Assembly: GCF_000814005.1 (NCBI RefSeq)
Contig: NZ_JWLK01000003.1
Span: 1-64,000, forward strand
Source of the DNA: Ruegeria sp. ANG-S4
GTDB lineage: Bacteria > Pseudomonadota > Alphaproteobacteria > Rhodobacterales > Rhodobacteraceae
Direction: 5' to 3'
DNA length: 64,000 bases
Under the pieces are notes generated by a model. The model worked only from the letters and a program-made list of their open reading frames with translations. It did no database searches and was not told where the DNA came from. A program made the translations under genes and the position numbers. Positions 46,252 to 55,462 of the stretch are shown in pieces (the stretch's first letter is position 1; each line of letters starts with the position of its first letter).

Positions 46252-47067
46252 ATGCCAAGCGCGCATCTGGTGGAGGTCCATCAGGTGAGCCAGCGTCGGG
46301 CGTGCTCTGCTCTGGACGTGGATCGGTCGACGGTGCGGTATCAGTCGCGCCGGGACGATGACACGGAGCTGCGTAATGCCATGAAGGCGGTCGCCAAGGA
46401 ACGTCGCCGGTTCGGCTATCGGCGGCTGCATGTGATGGTGGAACGGCAGGGCTGGCAAGTGAACCACAAGAAGTTCCGGCGGATCTATCGCGAAGAGAAA
46501 CTGCAAGTGCGTCGCAGGGGCGGACGGAAGCGTGCATTGGGCACACGAAGGCCGATGGTTGTGCCGGATGGGCCTAACCAAAGATGGAGCTTGGACTTCG
46601 TGTCTGACGCGCTAACGGACGGTCGTCGTTTTCGCATGCTGGCCGTGGTGGATGACTATACACGCGAGAATCTCGCGTTGGTCGCCGACACGTCGCTGTC
46701 GGGCTTGCGGGTCACGCGGGAGTTGGACCGGGTCATTTCCGAACGCGGGGCGCCGGGGACAATCGTTTCCGACAACGGCACCGAATTCACCAGCATGGCC
46801 ATCCTGCGGTGGGTTCAGGACACCGGGATTGATTGGCATTATATCGCGCCAGGAAAACCAACCCAGAACGCATTCATCGAAAGCTTCAACGGCAAGCTGC
46901 GTGACGAATGCCTGAATGAAACGCTCTTCAGCCCACCGGCCGAGGCCCGTGAAACGCTGGAAGCATGGCAGGAGGATTACAACCATCAAAGACCACATTC
47001 GGCGTTGGGCAACCTGACACCGATGGAATTTGCAGAGAAAATGGACATGGACAAACTGGCCGCGTAG
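46252..47067 (+). pseudogene. IS3-family transposase OrfB, N-terminally truncated
   Basis: From [18 protein letters not shown] onward the frame is a normal OrfB: the helix-turn-helix [18 protein letters not shown] is followed by the DDE core, with Asp in WSLDFVSD, Asp in IVSDNGTEF and Glu in [18 protein letters not shown]. The C-terminus [15 protein letters not shown] is intact. The region upstream to 46075 is open but does not resemble OrfB, and the usual frameshift partner OrfA is missing. Confidence 0.8.
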
Positions 47068-47127
47068 GGCCATCAAACCAAACCCTAGGACACTCCGAAG
47101 GTTGGAGGAAACTTGGGGCTCAGGTCG
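46252..47127 (+). mobile_element. 5'-truncated IS3-family insertion sequence (IS407-like)
   Basis: The segment carries the orfB transposase to 47067 and the right end, where GGGGCTCAGGTC at 47115-47126 matches, in inverted orientation, an element end at 944-959. No orfA and no left inverted repeat are visible, so the element is truncated on the left and probably immobile. It separates the chain-length operon from galE. Confidence 0.65.
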
Positions 47128-47207
47128 CCAGCTATTGATCCCTAAGTAAAGATATGGGTAACTTTGTTCATTGCTTCTCAGGCAGCATCAAAAACTCAAG
47201 GTATCGA

Positions 47208-48221
47208 TTAATGCTCAAAGCCTGACGGGTTTTTAGACTGCCAGTTCCATGCTGTTCTACATATATCAGTTAAGCCACGCTCAGCGGTCCAATCAAGTAG
47301 CCTTTGTGCTTTGGACACTTCGGCAAAACTACGCGCTACATCGCCTTGGCGCCTTTCCGCGATTTTGAATGGGATTTCTCTGCCTGAGGCCTCCTCGAAC
47401 GCTTTCACCATTTCCAATACAGTTATGCCTGTTCCGGTGCCGACGTTAATGGCTTCGCATCCATGGTTTTCGTGAGCGTATTTGACAGCGGCAAGATGAG
47501 CTACCGCAAGATCATCGATGTGGATATAGTCACGCTCGCCCGTGCCATCTCGAGTTTCATAGTTGCCTCCAAAAATGCTGAGCTCTTTGAGTCTGCCGAC
47601 TGCCACCTGAGAGATGTAGGGCAGCAGATTATTTGGGATCGCGCGCGGATCCTCTCCAATATCGCCAGACTCATCCGCCCCAACTGGGTTAAAATATCGC
47701 AAGAGGACAGCACACGCGTGCGGTCGTGAAGCAATCCAATCGCGGATAATCTCTTCGATAAAGTACTTTGTGCGACCGTACGGGTTGGTGGGGTTTAGTG
47801 GGTGATCTTCGTCATACGGAAGATACTGCGCCTCGCCATAAACCGTGGCAGAAGATGAGAAGACGATACTCTGGCAACCGTGCCGCTGCATGCAGTCCAG
47901 CAGGTTTATGCTGCCCGAAACATTCTGCGCGTAATAGGTCAGTGGTTTTTCGTTGGACTCACCAACCGCTTTTAATCCCGCAAAGTGAATGACCGCGTCG
48001 GGGCGAAATTTTTCAAAGACCTCATCAAGCACATCAGGGGCGCGATAATCACCAACGTGAGTTTTAAAGCTTGAGTTGGATAGTTTCTGGACGCGGCGCA
48101 ACACTTCAGGCGAGCTGTTGGAGAAATTATCTAGCGCCAGTACGTCAATGCCATCTTGTAGCAGTTTTAACAGAGTATGGCTTCCAATGTACCCGGCGCC
48201 GCCGGTCAACAGTACACGCAT
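47208..48221 (-). CDS. galE: UDP-glucose 4-epimerase
   Basis: A 337-residue extended short-chain dehydrogenase, the usual GalE length. It interconverts UDP-glucose and UDP-galactose, supplying galactose for polysaccharide. The NAD loop is TGGAGYIGS, followed by the VIHFAGLKAVGES segment, SSSATVYG with the catalytic Ser, and YGRTKYFIEE with Tyr and Lys. ATG at 48221 is chosen (MRVLLTGG), with an upstream ORF extension to 48254 discarded. It is isolated and points toward the IS remnant. Confidence 0.94.
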   Translation of the reverse strand: MRVLLTGGAGYIGSHTLLKLLQDGIDVLALDNFSNSSPEVLRRVQKLSNSSFKTHVGDYRAPDVLDEVFEKFRPDAVIHFAGLKAVGESNEKPLTYYAQNVSGSINLLDCMQRHGCQSIVFSSSATVYGEAQYLPYDEDHPLNPTNPYGRTKYFIEEIIRDWIASRPHACAVLLRYFNPVGADESGDIGEDPRAIPNNLLPYISQVAVGRLKELSIFGGNYETRDGTGERDYIHIDDLAVAHLAAVKYAHENHGCEAINVGTGTGITVLEMVKAFEEASGREIPFKIAERRQGDVARSFAEVSKAQRLLDWTAERGLTDICRTAWNWQSKNPSGFEH

Positions 48222-49043
48222 ACCACCTAATTCCTTGTCGTCTTGTTGTTGCACGCTTTTCGAGCCAAAGGCGACCCTATACCAACGCAGTCGTGTTAGC
48301 CATCAAATGATTTAGAGCACGAGCGGCTGACCGAAATCGTGGCATCAGGAGCGACTCTGTTTCATTCTGCGCCGCATTCCCCTTACGCAGCACGCAGCAT
48401 TTCTGGATTGACTGGATTTTAATCTCTTTTGTACCTCTGAAGATTGCTTCAGCCCGATCAACAGCGGCTGTCGGTCTGCAACGGATGGGAGCAGTTGGCG
48501 CCTCCCGCTGGTCTACCAATCCAAACTATGGTTTCTTTGCAGAATAATACAGATTGTAGTACCGACAATCTTTCGGACTTGCGACTGGTCGAGCCTCCAA
48601 CTTAAGATTGATTTTGTGAAAGCGCGGCCCACTGGGCCGGCTCCCGGTTTCTGATCGTGAAGAATCACCCGATGCTGAAAGCCCAGTCCAAATCTGTCAC
48701 AACGACCACGCGGCTTGATGAGGATGAATTAGCGTCTCGCAAAAGAGAAGTTCTAGGTGCAATAGCTCTGTTACGGGGACTTTAATTTCTAGCTGTAGAC
48801 ATGTTCGAGACAGAGACTCAGGATTTGGTGTCTTTAGTTGTCTGTATATTCACAAACCATCGCGGGCGGCTTCCCATTCACACGGAGAAGGAGTTTGTGG
48901 AGCTCGCCCACAGAACTCTCGCTGCAACGAATTCCACTAGAAACAGAACAGGTAACCAGAATTTTTTCGTCGGGGGGAGACAAAGCCAGATTTTTCGCAT
49001 ATCCGAGCCGTGAACTAGTCTAAGGGTAGTTTTCCCGGTTTCT
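48222..49043. other. 822-bp intergenic region before the arabinose-lipid operon
   Basis: No gene can be supported. Short open frames on both strands have no family features. A palindrome, CGGCCCA-C-TGGGCCG, lies at 48625-48639. The composition changes several times, which suggests patched or decayed sequence. The right end must hold the promoter for the UbiA-type gene at 49044. Confidence 0.4.
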
Positions 49044-50462
49044 ATGCCCGAAATTCTTGTTGTTGACTTGGATCATACACTCTTGAAAAGCGATATGCTT
49101 TTTGAAAGTTTCTGGTCCGCTTTCAGTCAGGATTGGCGTAGTCCTTTCCTTTCCGCTGCGGCTCTGCTTCAGGGGAAAGCATCTTTGAAGCGATATCTTG
49201 CCGGGTCGGCGCAGGTTGATGTGTCGACACTTCCATATGATGCCGAGGTGATTTCTTACATTGCGACTTGGCGCGACGAAGGTGGGCGTACTGCCCTGGT
49301 TACAGCGTCTGATGAAAAAATTGCTCAGGATATTGGCAATCACCTCATGTTGTTCGACGAAATTCACGGCTCGAACGGCACAGAAAACCTGAAAGGCGAA
49401 CGCAAGGCGCAGTTTTTGAGCGAGGCATATGGCGAGAAGCAATTTTCCTATATGGGCGATTCAGAGGCCGATCTTGCCGTCTGGAAACATGCAAAAAGGG
49501 CAATTACCGTCAACACTCCTAAGTCGGTAAATACACGCGCCGCACAGATAGCCGATGAGATTGAGCATCTTGAGACTCATACGCCTACGATAGGTGCTTA
49601 TCTCAAAGCCATCCGACCCCATCAATGGATTAAGAACGCATTGGTCTTTCTGCCCATGCTAGCGGCACACCAAATTGACGGGCCCAGTTTCCTTGCGTCA
49701 TTGCTGGCCCTCATCGCCTTTAGTCTGGTCGCATCCAGCGTGTATGTTCTGAACGATCTGCTCGACCTAAGTGCAGATCGCGTTCACCCGCGTAAGCGTA
49801 TGAGGCCGTTCGCGGCTGGCATCATTCCGATTGAATCCGGCACATGGATGGTAGTAGGTCTTTTGGCGATAGGAGCGGTTATCGCGGCGTTTTTAGGTCC
49901 TGCCTTCTTGGGCGTCTTGATCGGATATTACGCCTTGACCACAGGTTATTCCCTGTATCTCAAACGACGTACCGTCATTGACATTTGCGTGCTTGCGGGA
50001 CTTTACACGATACGCATCGTGGCAGGTGGGGCTGCCACTGGGATTCCTCTATCCGTTTGGCTCCTTGCGTTTTCGATCTTCTTTTTTCTGTCGTTGGCGG
50101 CGGTAAAACGGCAGGCAGAGCTTGTCGACAGTGTCAAACACGGCAAGCTCGAAGCCTCTGGGCGTGGATATCACGTGGATGATCTGCCTATCATATCGAT
50201 GATTTCCATAAGCGCTGGATATGTCTCTGTGCTTGTTATGGCACTCTATGTGAATTCGCCTGCTGTGATTGAGCTGTATCCTCAACCCAAGGCGCTTTGG
50301 GGTGTATGCTCCATCTTGCTTTATTGGATTACCCGTACCGTTATGATCGCCCATCGCGGCAGGATGCATGACGATCCGGTTGTCTACGCTGCCAAGGATC
50401 ACGTCAGTCAGACTTGTTTCTTGATCATACTGATGTTTGTAATAGCAGGATCGTTTCTTTGA
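49044..50462 (+). CDS. HAD-UbiA fusion, decaprenyl-phosphate phosphoribosyltransferase-like
   Basis: A 472-residue protein. Residues 1-185 are a HAD phosphatase-like domain starting with VVDLDHTLLKSD, which keeps the DxDxT nucleophile. Residues 190-472 form a UbiA membrane prenyltransferase with about eight helices and the signature YVLNDLLDLSADRVHPRKRM. That NDxxDxxxD-x-HPxK pattern is the one of 5-phosphoribosyl-1-pyrophosphate:decaprenyl-phosphate phosphoribosyltransferase (DPPR synthase). The fused HAD domain could remove the 5'-phosphate of the product, combining two steps. It is followed by GtrA-, DprE1- and DprE2-like genes, completing a polyprenyl-phosphoryl-arabinose route. Confidence 0.82.
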   Translation: MPEILVVDLDHTLLKSDMLFESFWSAFSQDWRSPFLSAAALLQGKASLKRYLAGSAQVDVSTLPYDAEVISYIATWRDEGGRTALVTASDEKIAQDIGNHLMLFDEIHGSNGTENLKGERKAQFLSEAYGEKQFSYMGDSEADLAVWKHAKRAITVNTPKSVNTRAAQIADEIEHLETHTPTIGAYLKAIRPHQWIKNALVFLPMLAAHQIDGPSFLASLLALIAFSLVASSVYVLNDLLDLSADRVHPRKRMRPFAAGIIPIESGTWMVVGLLAIGAVIAAFLGPAFLGVLIGYYALTTGYSLYLKRRTVIDICVLAGLYTIRIVAGGAATGIPLSVWLLAFSIFFFLSLAAVKRQAELVDSVKHGKLEASGRGYHVDDLPIISMISISAGYVSVLVMALYVNSPAVIELYPQPKALWGVCSILLYWITRTVMIAHRGRMHDDPVVYAAKDHVSQTCFLIILMFVIAGSFL

Positions 50463-50881
50463 CCCTTCTTGTGCTTGTGCTCCGATACGCAGCTTTTGCT
50501 GTTATTGCGTCCCTCGCGAATTTGGGTGTTCAGCGTTTGGTCCTCACCCAAGGAACCGATGGAAAAACTTTCGCGCTAGCGGTTGGAGCGGGGACGTTTG
50601 TGGGCCTGTTCATCAAATATCTTCTCGACAAAAGATGGATCTTCTACGACTTCGGTTCCGGTGCGAGGGCTCACAGCCAGAAATTTTCCTTTTACACAGC
50701 AATGGGACTGATCACGACGGCGATTTTCTGGGGTGCCGAGACTGTATTCTGGTTGGTCTGGCAAACAGATATCATGCGGGAACTCGGTGCCGTTCTTGGT
50801 CTGAGTATTGGTTATGTTGTGAAATACAATCTCGACAGGCGATTTGTGTTTACCGACAGCCGCCTAGAGGTGACCGCATGA
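50459..50881 (+). CDS. GtrA-family membrane protein
   Basis: A 140-residue protein with four membrane helices and the GtrA pattern: LRYAAFAVIASLANLGVQRL at the start, FIKYLLDKRWIFYDF in the middle, and YVVKYNLDRRFVFTD at the end. GtrA proteins are thought to flip polyprenyl-phosphate-linked sugars across the membrane. Here it may flip the arabinose (or ribose) lipid made by its neighbours. The likely start is a TTG at 50459 overlapping the upstream stop by 4 bp; an upstream frame from 50414 is possible. Its stop overlaps the next ATG. Confidence 0.8.
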   Translation: MTLLVLVLRYAAFAVIASLANLGVQRLVLTQGTDGKTFALAVGAGTFVGLFIKYLLDKRWIFYDFGSGARAHSQKFSFYTAMGLITTAIFWGAETVFWLVWQTDIMRELGAVLGLSIGYVVKYNLDRRFVFTDSRLEVTA

Positions 50882-52203
50882 AACTGTCAGGTTGGGGGCG
50901 TTATCCAATTTTGGAGGCCAACATTCACGCGCCGCGCAACGTGGCCGCGCTGCAGGAGTTTGTACGGTCGGAGCCTACTCTCATAGCGCGCGGCAATGGG
51001 CGTGCCTATGGTGACAGCGCAATCAATTCAGCCGCCACGGTCACAACATGCCACCTGAACCGCATGTTGGCATTCGATCCCGAAACCGGCCAGTTGACGG
51101 CCGAAGCCGGTGTTTTACTCGGCGACATCATCGCTGCCTTTCTTCCGAGGGGCTGGTTTCCCATAGTAACACCCGGCACGAAATTCGTGACGCTTGGCGG
51201 AGCCATTGCAGCGGACGTGCACGGTAAGAACCATCATAAAGACGGTAGCTTCCGGTCCTGCGTCGATTGGATTGACGTCATGGGTGCCTCCGGCTCGGTC
51301 GCTCGCTGCAGTCGTGCGGAAAACCCCATGCTCTTTGAGTATACACTCGGAGGGATGGGCTTGACCGGGATCATCACACAGACCGCGATCCGTTTGCGTC
51401 CTGTGGAAACAGCTTGGATCTGCCAAACCATACACCCTGTGCGGAACTTCAAGGCTGCGATGGATATGTTTGAAGCCAACCAGGGGGCGACATACTCGGT
51501 TGCATGGATTGATTGCTTGGCGGGCGGGGCAGATTTGGGCCGATCACTGGTCATGTTCGGCGAGCATGTACGGCGCGATGATCTTTCCGAAACACATCGT
51601 CAGATGCCTTTCATCGTGCCCAAAAAGCCGAAGCGTAAGGCTCCGTTTGACTTCCCAGGCTTTGTGCTTAACGGGCTTACCGTCCGAACCTTCAACGCGC
51701 TCTACTACCGGGCGGGATCGCGAAAGGCAGGGCAGCAACTTGTCGATTGGGATGCTTACTTCTATCCCCTTGACGCGATCTTGGAGTGGAACCGCATTTA
51801 TGGACGCAAAGGTTTTGCTCAGTTCCAATGTGTATTACCACTGGATTCGTCCGAAGCAGGTCTCTCTGCACTGCTCAAAGTAATCTCCAAGGCACAAGCA
51901 GGGTCGTTCCTCGCTGTTCTGAAGCGATTTGGCGCACAAGACAGCGCGTTTTCCTTCCCAATGGAAGGCTATACCCTGGCGCTTGATTTCCCGATCAACG
52001 CGAAGACGCTACGTCTGCTTACCGAACTTGACCGCATCACTCTTGGACATGGCGGCCGCTTCTATCTGGCCAAGGATAGCCGAATGTCTGCAGAGACCTT
52101 TGCCGCCTCTGATAACAGGATCAAGGCGTTTCGCGCAGAGCGAAAAGATAACAATTGGCGAGACGCTTTCGCGTCTGCGCAATCGGAAAGGCTCGCCCTA
52201 TGA
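50878..52203 (+). CDS. DprE1-like FAD-dependent decaprenylphosphoryl-ribose oxidase
   Basis: A 441-residue flavoprotein. The FAD-binding part has LIARGNGRAYGDSAINS, PIVTPGTKFVTLGGAIAADV with HGKNHHKDGSF, and MLFEYTLGGMGLTGIIT. These are the features of the DprE1 branch of the VAO family; the active-site region NHHKDGSF carries the His-His pair. The family oxidises C2 of polyprenylphosphoryl-ribose to the keto intermediate that DprE2 reduces to arabinose. ATG at 50878 overlaps the GtrA stop (ATGA), and its stop overlaps the next gene in the same way. Confidence 0.85.
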   Translation: MKLSGWGRYPILEANIHAPRNVAALQEFVRSEPTLIARGNGRAYGDSAINSAATVTTCHLNRMLAFDPETGQLTAEAGVLLGDIIAAFLPRGWFPIVTPGTKFVTLGGAIAADVHGKNHHKDGSFRSCVDWIDVMGASGSVARCSRAENPMLFEYTLGGMGLTGIITQTAIRLRPVETAWICQTIHPVRNFKAAMDMFEANQGATYSVAWIDCLAGGADLGRSLVMFGEHVRRDDLSETHRQMPFIVPKKPKRKAPFDFPGFVLNGLTVRTFNALYYRAGSRKAGQQLVDWDAYFYPLDAILEWNRIYGRKGFAQFQCVLPLDSSEAGLSALLKVISKAQAGSFLAVLKRFGAQDSAFSFPMEGYTLALDFPINAKTLRLLTELDRITLGHGGRFYLAKDSRMSAETFAASDNRIKAFRAERKDNNWRDAFASAQSERLAL

Positions 52204-52937
52204 CAAAATCACCTGTTCTGGTCTTGGGCGCGCGCTCTGACATTGGCAAGGCCACGGCTCATGCTTTCGCATCCCTTGGTCATCCGATCCAACTCGCAGC
52301 CCGGCGTGCAGGCACGCTAGAAGCGGATCGGTCAGATATTTCACTTAGGTACAATGTCGAGGTGTCCCTACATGAATTCGACGCCCTCGACATCCAGTCT
52401 CACAACAGCTTCGTTGATCATCTACCGGAATTGCCTGAGGCCGCTGTTTGCGTCGTTGGGTTGATGGGCGACCAGTCGGAAAACGAGCGTGATCTGGAAG
52501 CTGCTACTCGCGTGATGCGCAGCAACTTCGAAGGCCCCGCCAGCATACTCGCGGCTCTTGCCAACTGTTTCGAAGAACGCGGTTACGGAACCCTGGTTGG
52601 TATCAGTTCGGTGGCGGGCGAAAGAGGTCGCGCCACCAATTATGTCTACGGCTCTGCCAAAGCCGGATTCACCGCCTTTCTCTCGGGCTTGCGGAACAGG
52701 CTGGCCCAAAAAGGCGTGCATGTCGTAACCGTTCTGCCGGGCTTCGTTGCCACACAATTGACCGAAGGCATGGACTTGCCCGCCAAACTCACCGCACAGC
52801 CGGAAGAAGTAGGCAAAGCCATCACCCGTGCCGTTGAGAAAAAACAGAACGTAATCTATGTCCGTTCAGTTTGGCGTTTGATCATGATGATCATCCGGAA
52901 TATCCCGGAGAAAACGTTCAATAGAATTAACATATAG
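52200..52937 (+). CDS. DprE2-like short-chain dehydrogenase
   Basis: A 245-residue SDR. The NAD(P)H loop is LVLGARSDIGKATAHAFAS, followed by the catalytic set Ser in GISSVAGERGR and Tyr and Lys in YVYGSAKAGFTAFLSG. The family partner of DprE1 reduces the 2-keto intermediate to polyprenylphosphoryl-arabinose. The last 20 residues form a hydrophobic and basic tail (RLIMMIIRNIPE) as in mycobacterial DprE2. It is the last gene of the coupled four-gene unit. Confidence 0.83.
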   Translation: MTKSPVLVLGARSDIGKATAHAFASLGHPIQLAARRAGTLEADRSDISLRYNVEVSLHEFDALDIQSHNSFVDHLPELPEAAVCVVGLMGDQSENERDLEAATRVMRSNFEGPASILAALANCFEERGYGTLVGISSVAGERGRATNYVYGSAKAGFTAFLSGLRNRLAQKGVHVVTVLPGFVATQLTEGMDLPAKLTAQPEEVGKAITRAVEKKQNVIYVRSVWRLIMMIIRNIPEKTFNRINI

Positions 52938-52982
52938 AAAATTGAATTTCCAATGACTACGTTCGCCTAGAAACGGTATTTC

Positions 52983-53466
52983 TCAGGCGCTATGAGCACT
53001 CCATATGTGACGGGACTTGGCGATTGTGACCAGTTTGCGAGCGACGACCGTGATGATGACTTTGTGAAGTTTGCCTGCATCGCGAAGTCGGTCGGCAAAG
53101 ATTTTCACGACGGGATTGTGATGGCGGGCAACGATAGTGGTGTGGAGCATCACATGCCGCAGAAGCAGTCTCCCACCGCTTATAGCTCGCTTTTCTCTCA
53201 GTGTACCACTTGTCGTGTGCAATCGGAGCAAGGCCAGTCAGAGCTGAGGCCTGTTCTCCTGAGAGATGGCCCAGTTCGGGCATCTCGGCGACCAACATTG
53301 CGCTGGCGACAGGGCCGCTTCCAGGGACGGATCGAAAGAGGGGTGGATCCCGGCAGGGGGCAGGATTGTATATTAAGAGGTGACGGCTCGTCAACGCCAC
53401 ACGCACTGCTTTGGCGCGGAATTCCGGGGTTGGTTTCGGTGCCATGCTGTTTCTCCTTTGTGGCAA
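52983..53466 (-). pseudogene. IS110-family transposase C-terminus joined to an IS3 OrfA start
   Basis: The minus-strand frame opens at 53466-53400 with MAPKPTPEFRAKAVRVALTS, an IS3-type OrfA start, and then changes into an IS110-type transposase C-terminal domain (FRSVPGSGPVASAMLVAEMP, ASALTGLAPIAHDKWY). The IS110 frame shifts, continuing as RHVMLHTTIVARHHNPVVK and ARKLVTIAKS in another frame ending at 52983. Thus at least two different elements were inserted and decayed here. Confidence 0.65.
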
Positions 53467-53799
53467 AATACCAAGTCAAAGGAGCGGAACAATTCAATGA
53501 CAGGTCCAAGCACCTGTAATTGTATCAAGGGTGGAACATCTTTGGGGGTCATCGCGGCAGCATGCGGTCCGCAGACAGGTGCTCGGCGGTAAATACGGTT
53601 GGATGGCTGCGGGCCGTAAGATAGGTGTCCGGCCCATGGCTACCTTTCAGGGTTCGACGTAAAATCATCCGAAGTGTTGGTGCAATCAGGTTCTCTTGCT
53701 CCAGAACCGCGCGTGTCGGGCCTGAAGCCGGCAAGGGTCATTAACAACGCCATTAAAAACGGCTAATCTGAGCCGGAAGACCCCTGAGATATGACCATC

Positions 53800-53965
53800 T
53801 AAGGCCAGGTCGCTAGGAACAGATCAAAGTCATCGTGATCCTTGTGCTTGGGATCAACATAAAGATGATTGCTGGCATATCCGCGGGCGGCACGGGCCGG
53901 ACCCCGAGGCGTGGTCATGGCCAACCTCGCCAGGCTGTAGGGCGTGTTGTCATCGACCACAGCCG
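53800..53965 (-). pseudogene. Unassigned coding-like fragment
   Basis: The minus frame reads DDNTPYSLARLAMTTPRG, then a stretch with VDPKHKDHDDFDLFLATWP before a TAG at about 53800. In-frame stops lie just upstream near 53970. It looks like the C-terminus of a lost gene; I do not recognise it. Confidence 0.25.
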
Positions 53966-54048
53966 TCGAGAATTACTATTTGTTGTTCACGGGAACAGGA
54001 TGTTGCAGGCCAGCCCATAATCTAGGTCGGCCCCTCGCTGATCTAGGA

Positions 54049-54561
54049 TTATCGCGGGCGAACCTGCGCGGGAATCCCGGTCGCCACGGAATATGCAGGT
54101 ACATCCTTTGTGACGACAGCGTTCGCTCCTATCACTGAGTGATCACCAATATGAACCGGGCCCAATACTTTCGCACCAGCCCCGATGTCCACATGCCCAC
54201 CAATGACGGGAAGGCCCTTTTTCCCGGCGACAGCGCCGATAGTCACCTGTTGAAAAAAAATGCAATTAGGGCCAATTTCCGCTTCGGGATGAATAACAAC
54301 CCCGTTTGGATGAGGCAACAGTAACCCACCCCCAAGCCTAGTGGCTTTCGGAATCTCTGCCTGTGTTACAAGAGACCAGAATTGATGGGTAAGGGCCCAT
54401 TTTCTTCGGGCGATCCCTGCCCAGAACGTCTGTGTTTCCATGGCGTGTTGATAACGCCGGATGCTGCGCAGAAATTTGCGGGACGGATCCCAGAATCTTT
54501 GCGGATTTTCCCGCTTCCAATCCGGATCGGATGCAGAAATGCCTGCCTCTAGGTCATTCAT
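54049..54561 (-). CDS. Serine acetyltransferase-like hexapeptide-repeat acyltransferase
   Basis: A 170-residue left-handed beta-helix acetyltransferase. The repeats run through VVIHPEAEIGPNCIFFQQVTIGA, then VIGGHVDIGAGAKVLGPV and HIGDHSVIGANAVVTKDVP, as in CysE. The active-site His-containing loop of CysE corresponds to the LPHPNGVVIHPEA region. It lacks the long N-terminal helical domain of true CysE, so it is more likely a polysaccharide O- or N-acetyltransferase than a cysteine biosynthesis enzyme. It overlaps the WecG-type gene by 4 bp and shares its operon. Confidence 0.78.
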   Translation of the reverse strand: MNDLEAGISASDPDWKRENPQRFWDPSRKFLRSIRRYQHAMETQTFWAGIARRKWALTHQFWSLVTQAEIPKATRLGGGLLLPHPNGVVIHPEAEIGPNCIFFQQVTIGAVAGKKGLPVIGGHVDIGAGAKVLGPVHIGDHSVIGANAVVTKDVPAYSVATGIPAQVRPR

Positions 54562-55325
54562 GAATGAGCCCTGTCCTTAATGGCCTGCCAGATCAACCCC
54601 GGCATAATCGATATGCAACGTGTATAACGCAGAGCCAGGCGACGCGGATTACCCAGCATGCGCCAAACCCATTCCAACGCCAGTTTTCTGACCCATTGCG
54701 GGGCTCGGGTCTGCTGACCGGCAATGAAATCCAAACCGGCTCCTATAGACACGAACCCACACTCAGGTACCTGAGAAATACCGCGCGAGGCAAATATTTC
54801 CTGTTTTGGGGCGCCCAGAGCCAAAAAGCACAGCTTTGCATTGGCGCGGCGCAAAGTTTCCAGATACGTATCCGCGTTTGCTCCGGTCGGATCAAAACCG
54901 AAGGGTGGAGCAATCTGCGCCACGATTTGTAATTTGGGATAATCTTTCCTCAGGCTATCGGCGGCCAGTTGCAGCGTTTCTTCGGTTGCACCCAAAAGGG
55001 CGACCGGAATGTCATGCTCGGTGGCCAAGGCAGCCAAAGGCATAACCAACTCTGATCCCGGGATCAGTTCAATGCGCCTCCCAGCCAGGCGCGAAAGCCA
55101 GACAATCGGGTTTCCATCCGCCACGACATGGCTCTGCGCCATGTACGATCCTAAAAAAACTGGATTTTGGCGCATTTTGACGATGTGATCTAGGTTCAGC
55201 GTTGCGAGCGTAAATCCACGTCCGTCTTGCCAGTGCTCAAGTATGCTTTGAGTAAGCCCTGCATGCGTCGGTTGGTTGACCAAAGCTAAAAAATCCGGGC
55301 GCAATGGAGTTCTCAGTTCAGGCAT
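54558..55325 (-). CDS. WecG/TagA/CpsF family glycosyltransferase
   Basis: A 255-residue GT26 enzyme. The family signature is seen in LNLDHIVKMRQNPVFLGSYM with VVADGNPIVWLSRLAGRR and IPGSELVMPLAALA, then LCFLALGAPKQEIFAS and CGFVSIGAGLDFIAGQQ-type end segment. These enzymes add a sugar such as N-acetylmannosaminuronic acid or GlcNAc to a polyprenyl-diphosphate sugar. ATG at 55325 is preferred; a TTG at 55379 would add 18 residues. Its end overlaps the acetyltransferase start. Confidence 0.88.
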   Translation of the reverse strand: MPELRTPLRPDFLALVNQPTHAGLTQSILEHWQDGRGFTLATLNLDHIVKMRQNPVFLGSYMAQSHVVADGNPIVWLSRLAGRRIELIPGSELVMPLAALATEHDIPVALLGATEETLQLAADSLRKDYPKLQIVAQIAPPFGFDPTGANADTYLETLRRANAKLCFLALGAPKQEIFASRGISQVPECGFVSIGAGLDFIAGQQTRAPQWVRKLALEWVWRMLGNPRRLALRYTRCISIMPGLIWQAIKDRAHS

Positions 55326-55462
55326 CCGAAAGCACTTGCTATAATAAAATCCATATCCTCTTTGATGACCGAGCCACAATCATATGTCCAGAATGGTTAC
55401 AAAACTTATGAATCCTGACGACGTGCGGATGCACCTCAATAGGTTTTGAGTATAGCGATTTT

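Larger units (their letters stand above)
52938..54048. other. Degenerate region of insertion-sequence debris
   Basis: The 1.1 kb between the DprE2-like gene and the acetyltransferase. It contains an IS110/IS3 composite remnant (52983-53466) and, near 53800-53960 on the minus strand, an unassigned coding-like fragment (ARAARGYASNHLYVDPKHKD). No intact gene is supported. Confidence 0.5.

Noticed and set aside
54049-54561. Cysteine biosynthesis CysE
   Set aside because: The protein lacks the long N-terminal helical domain of CysE and sits in a glycosyltransferase operon, so a polysaccharide acetyltransferase is more likely.
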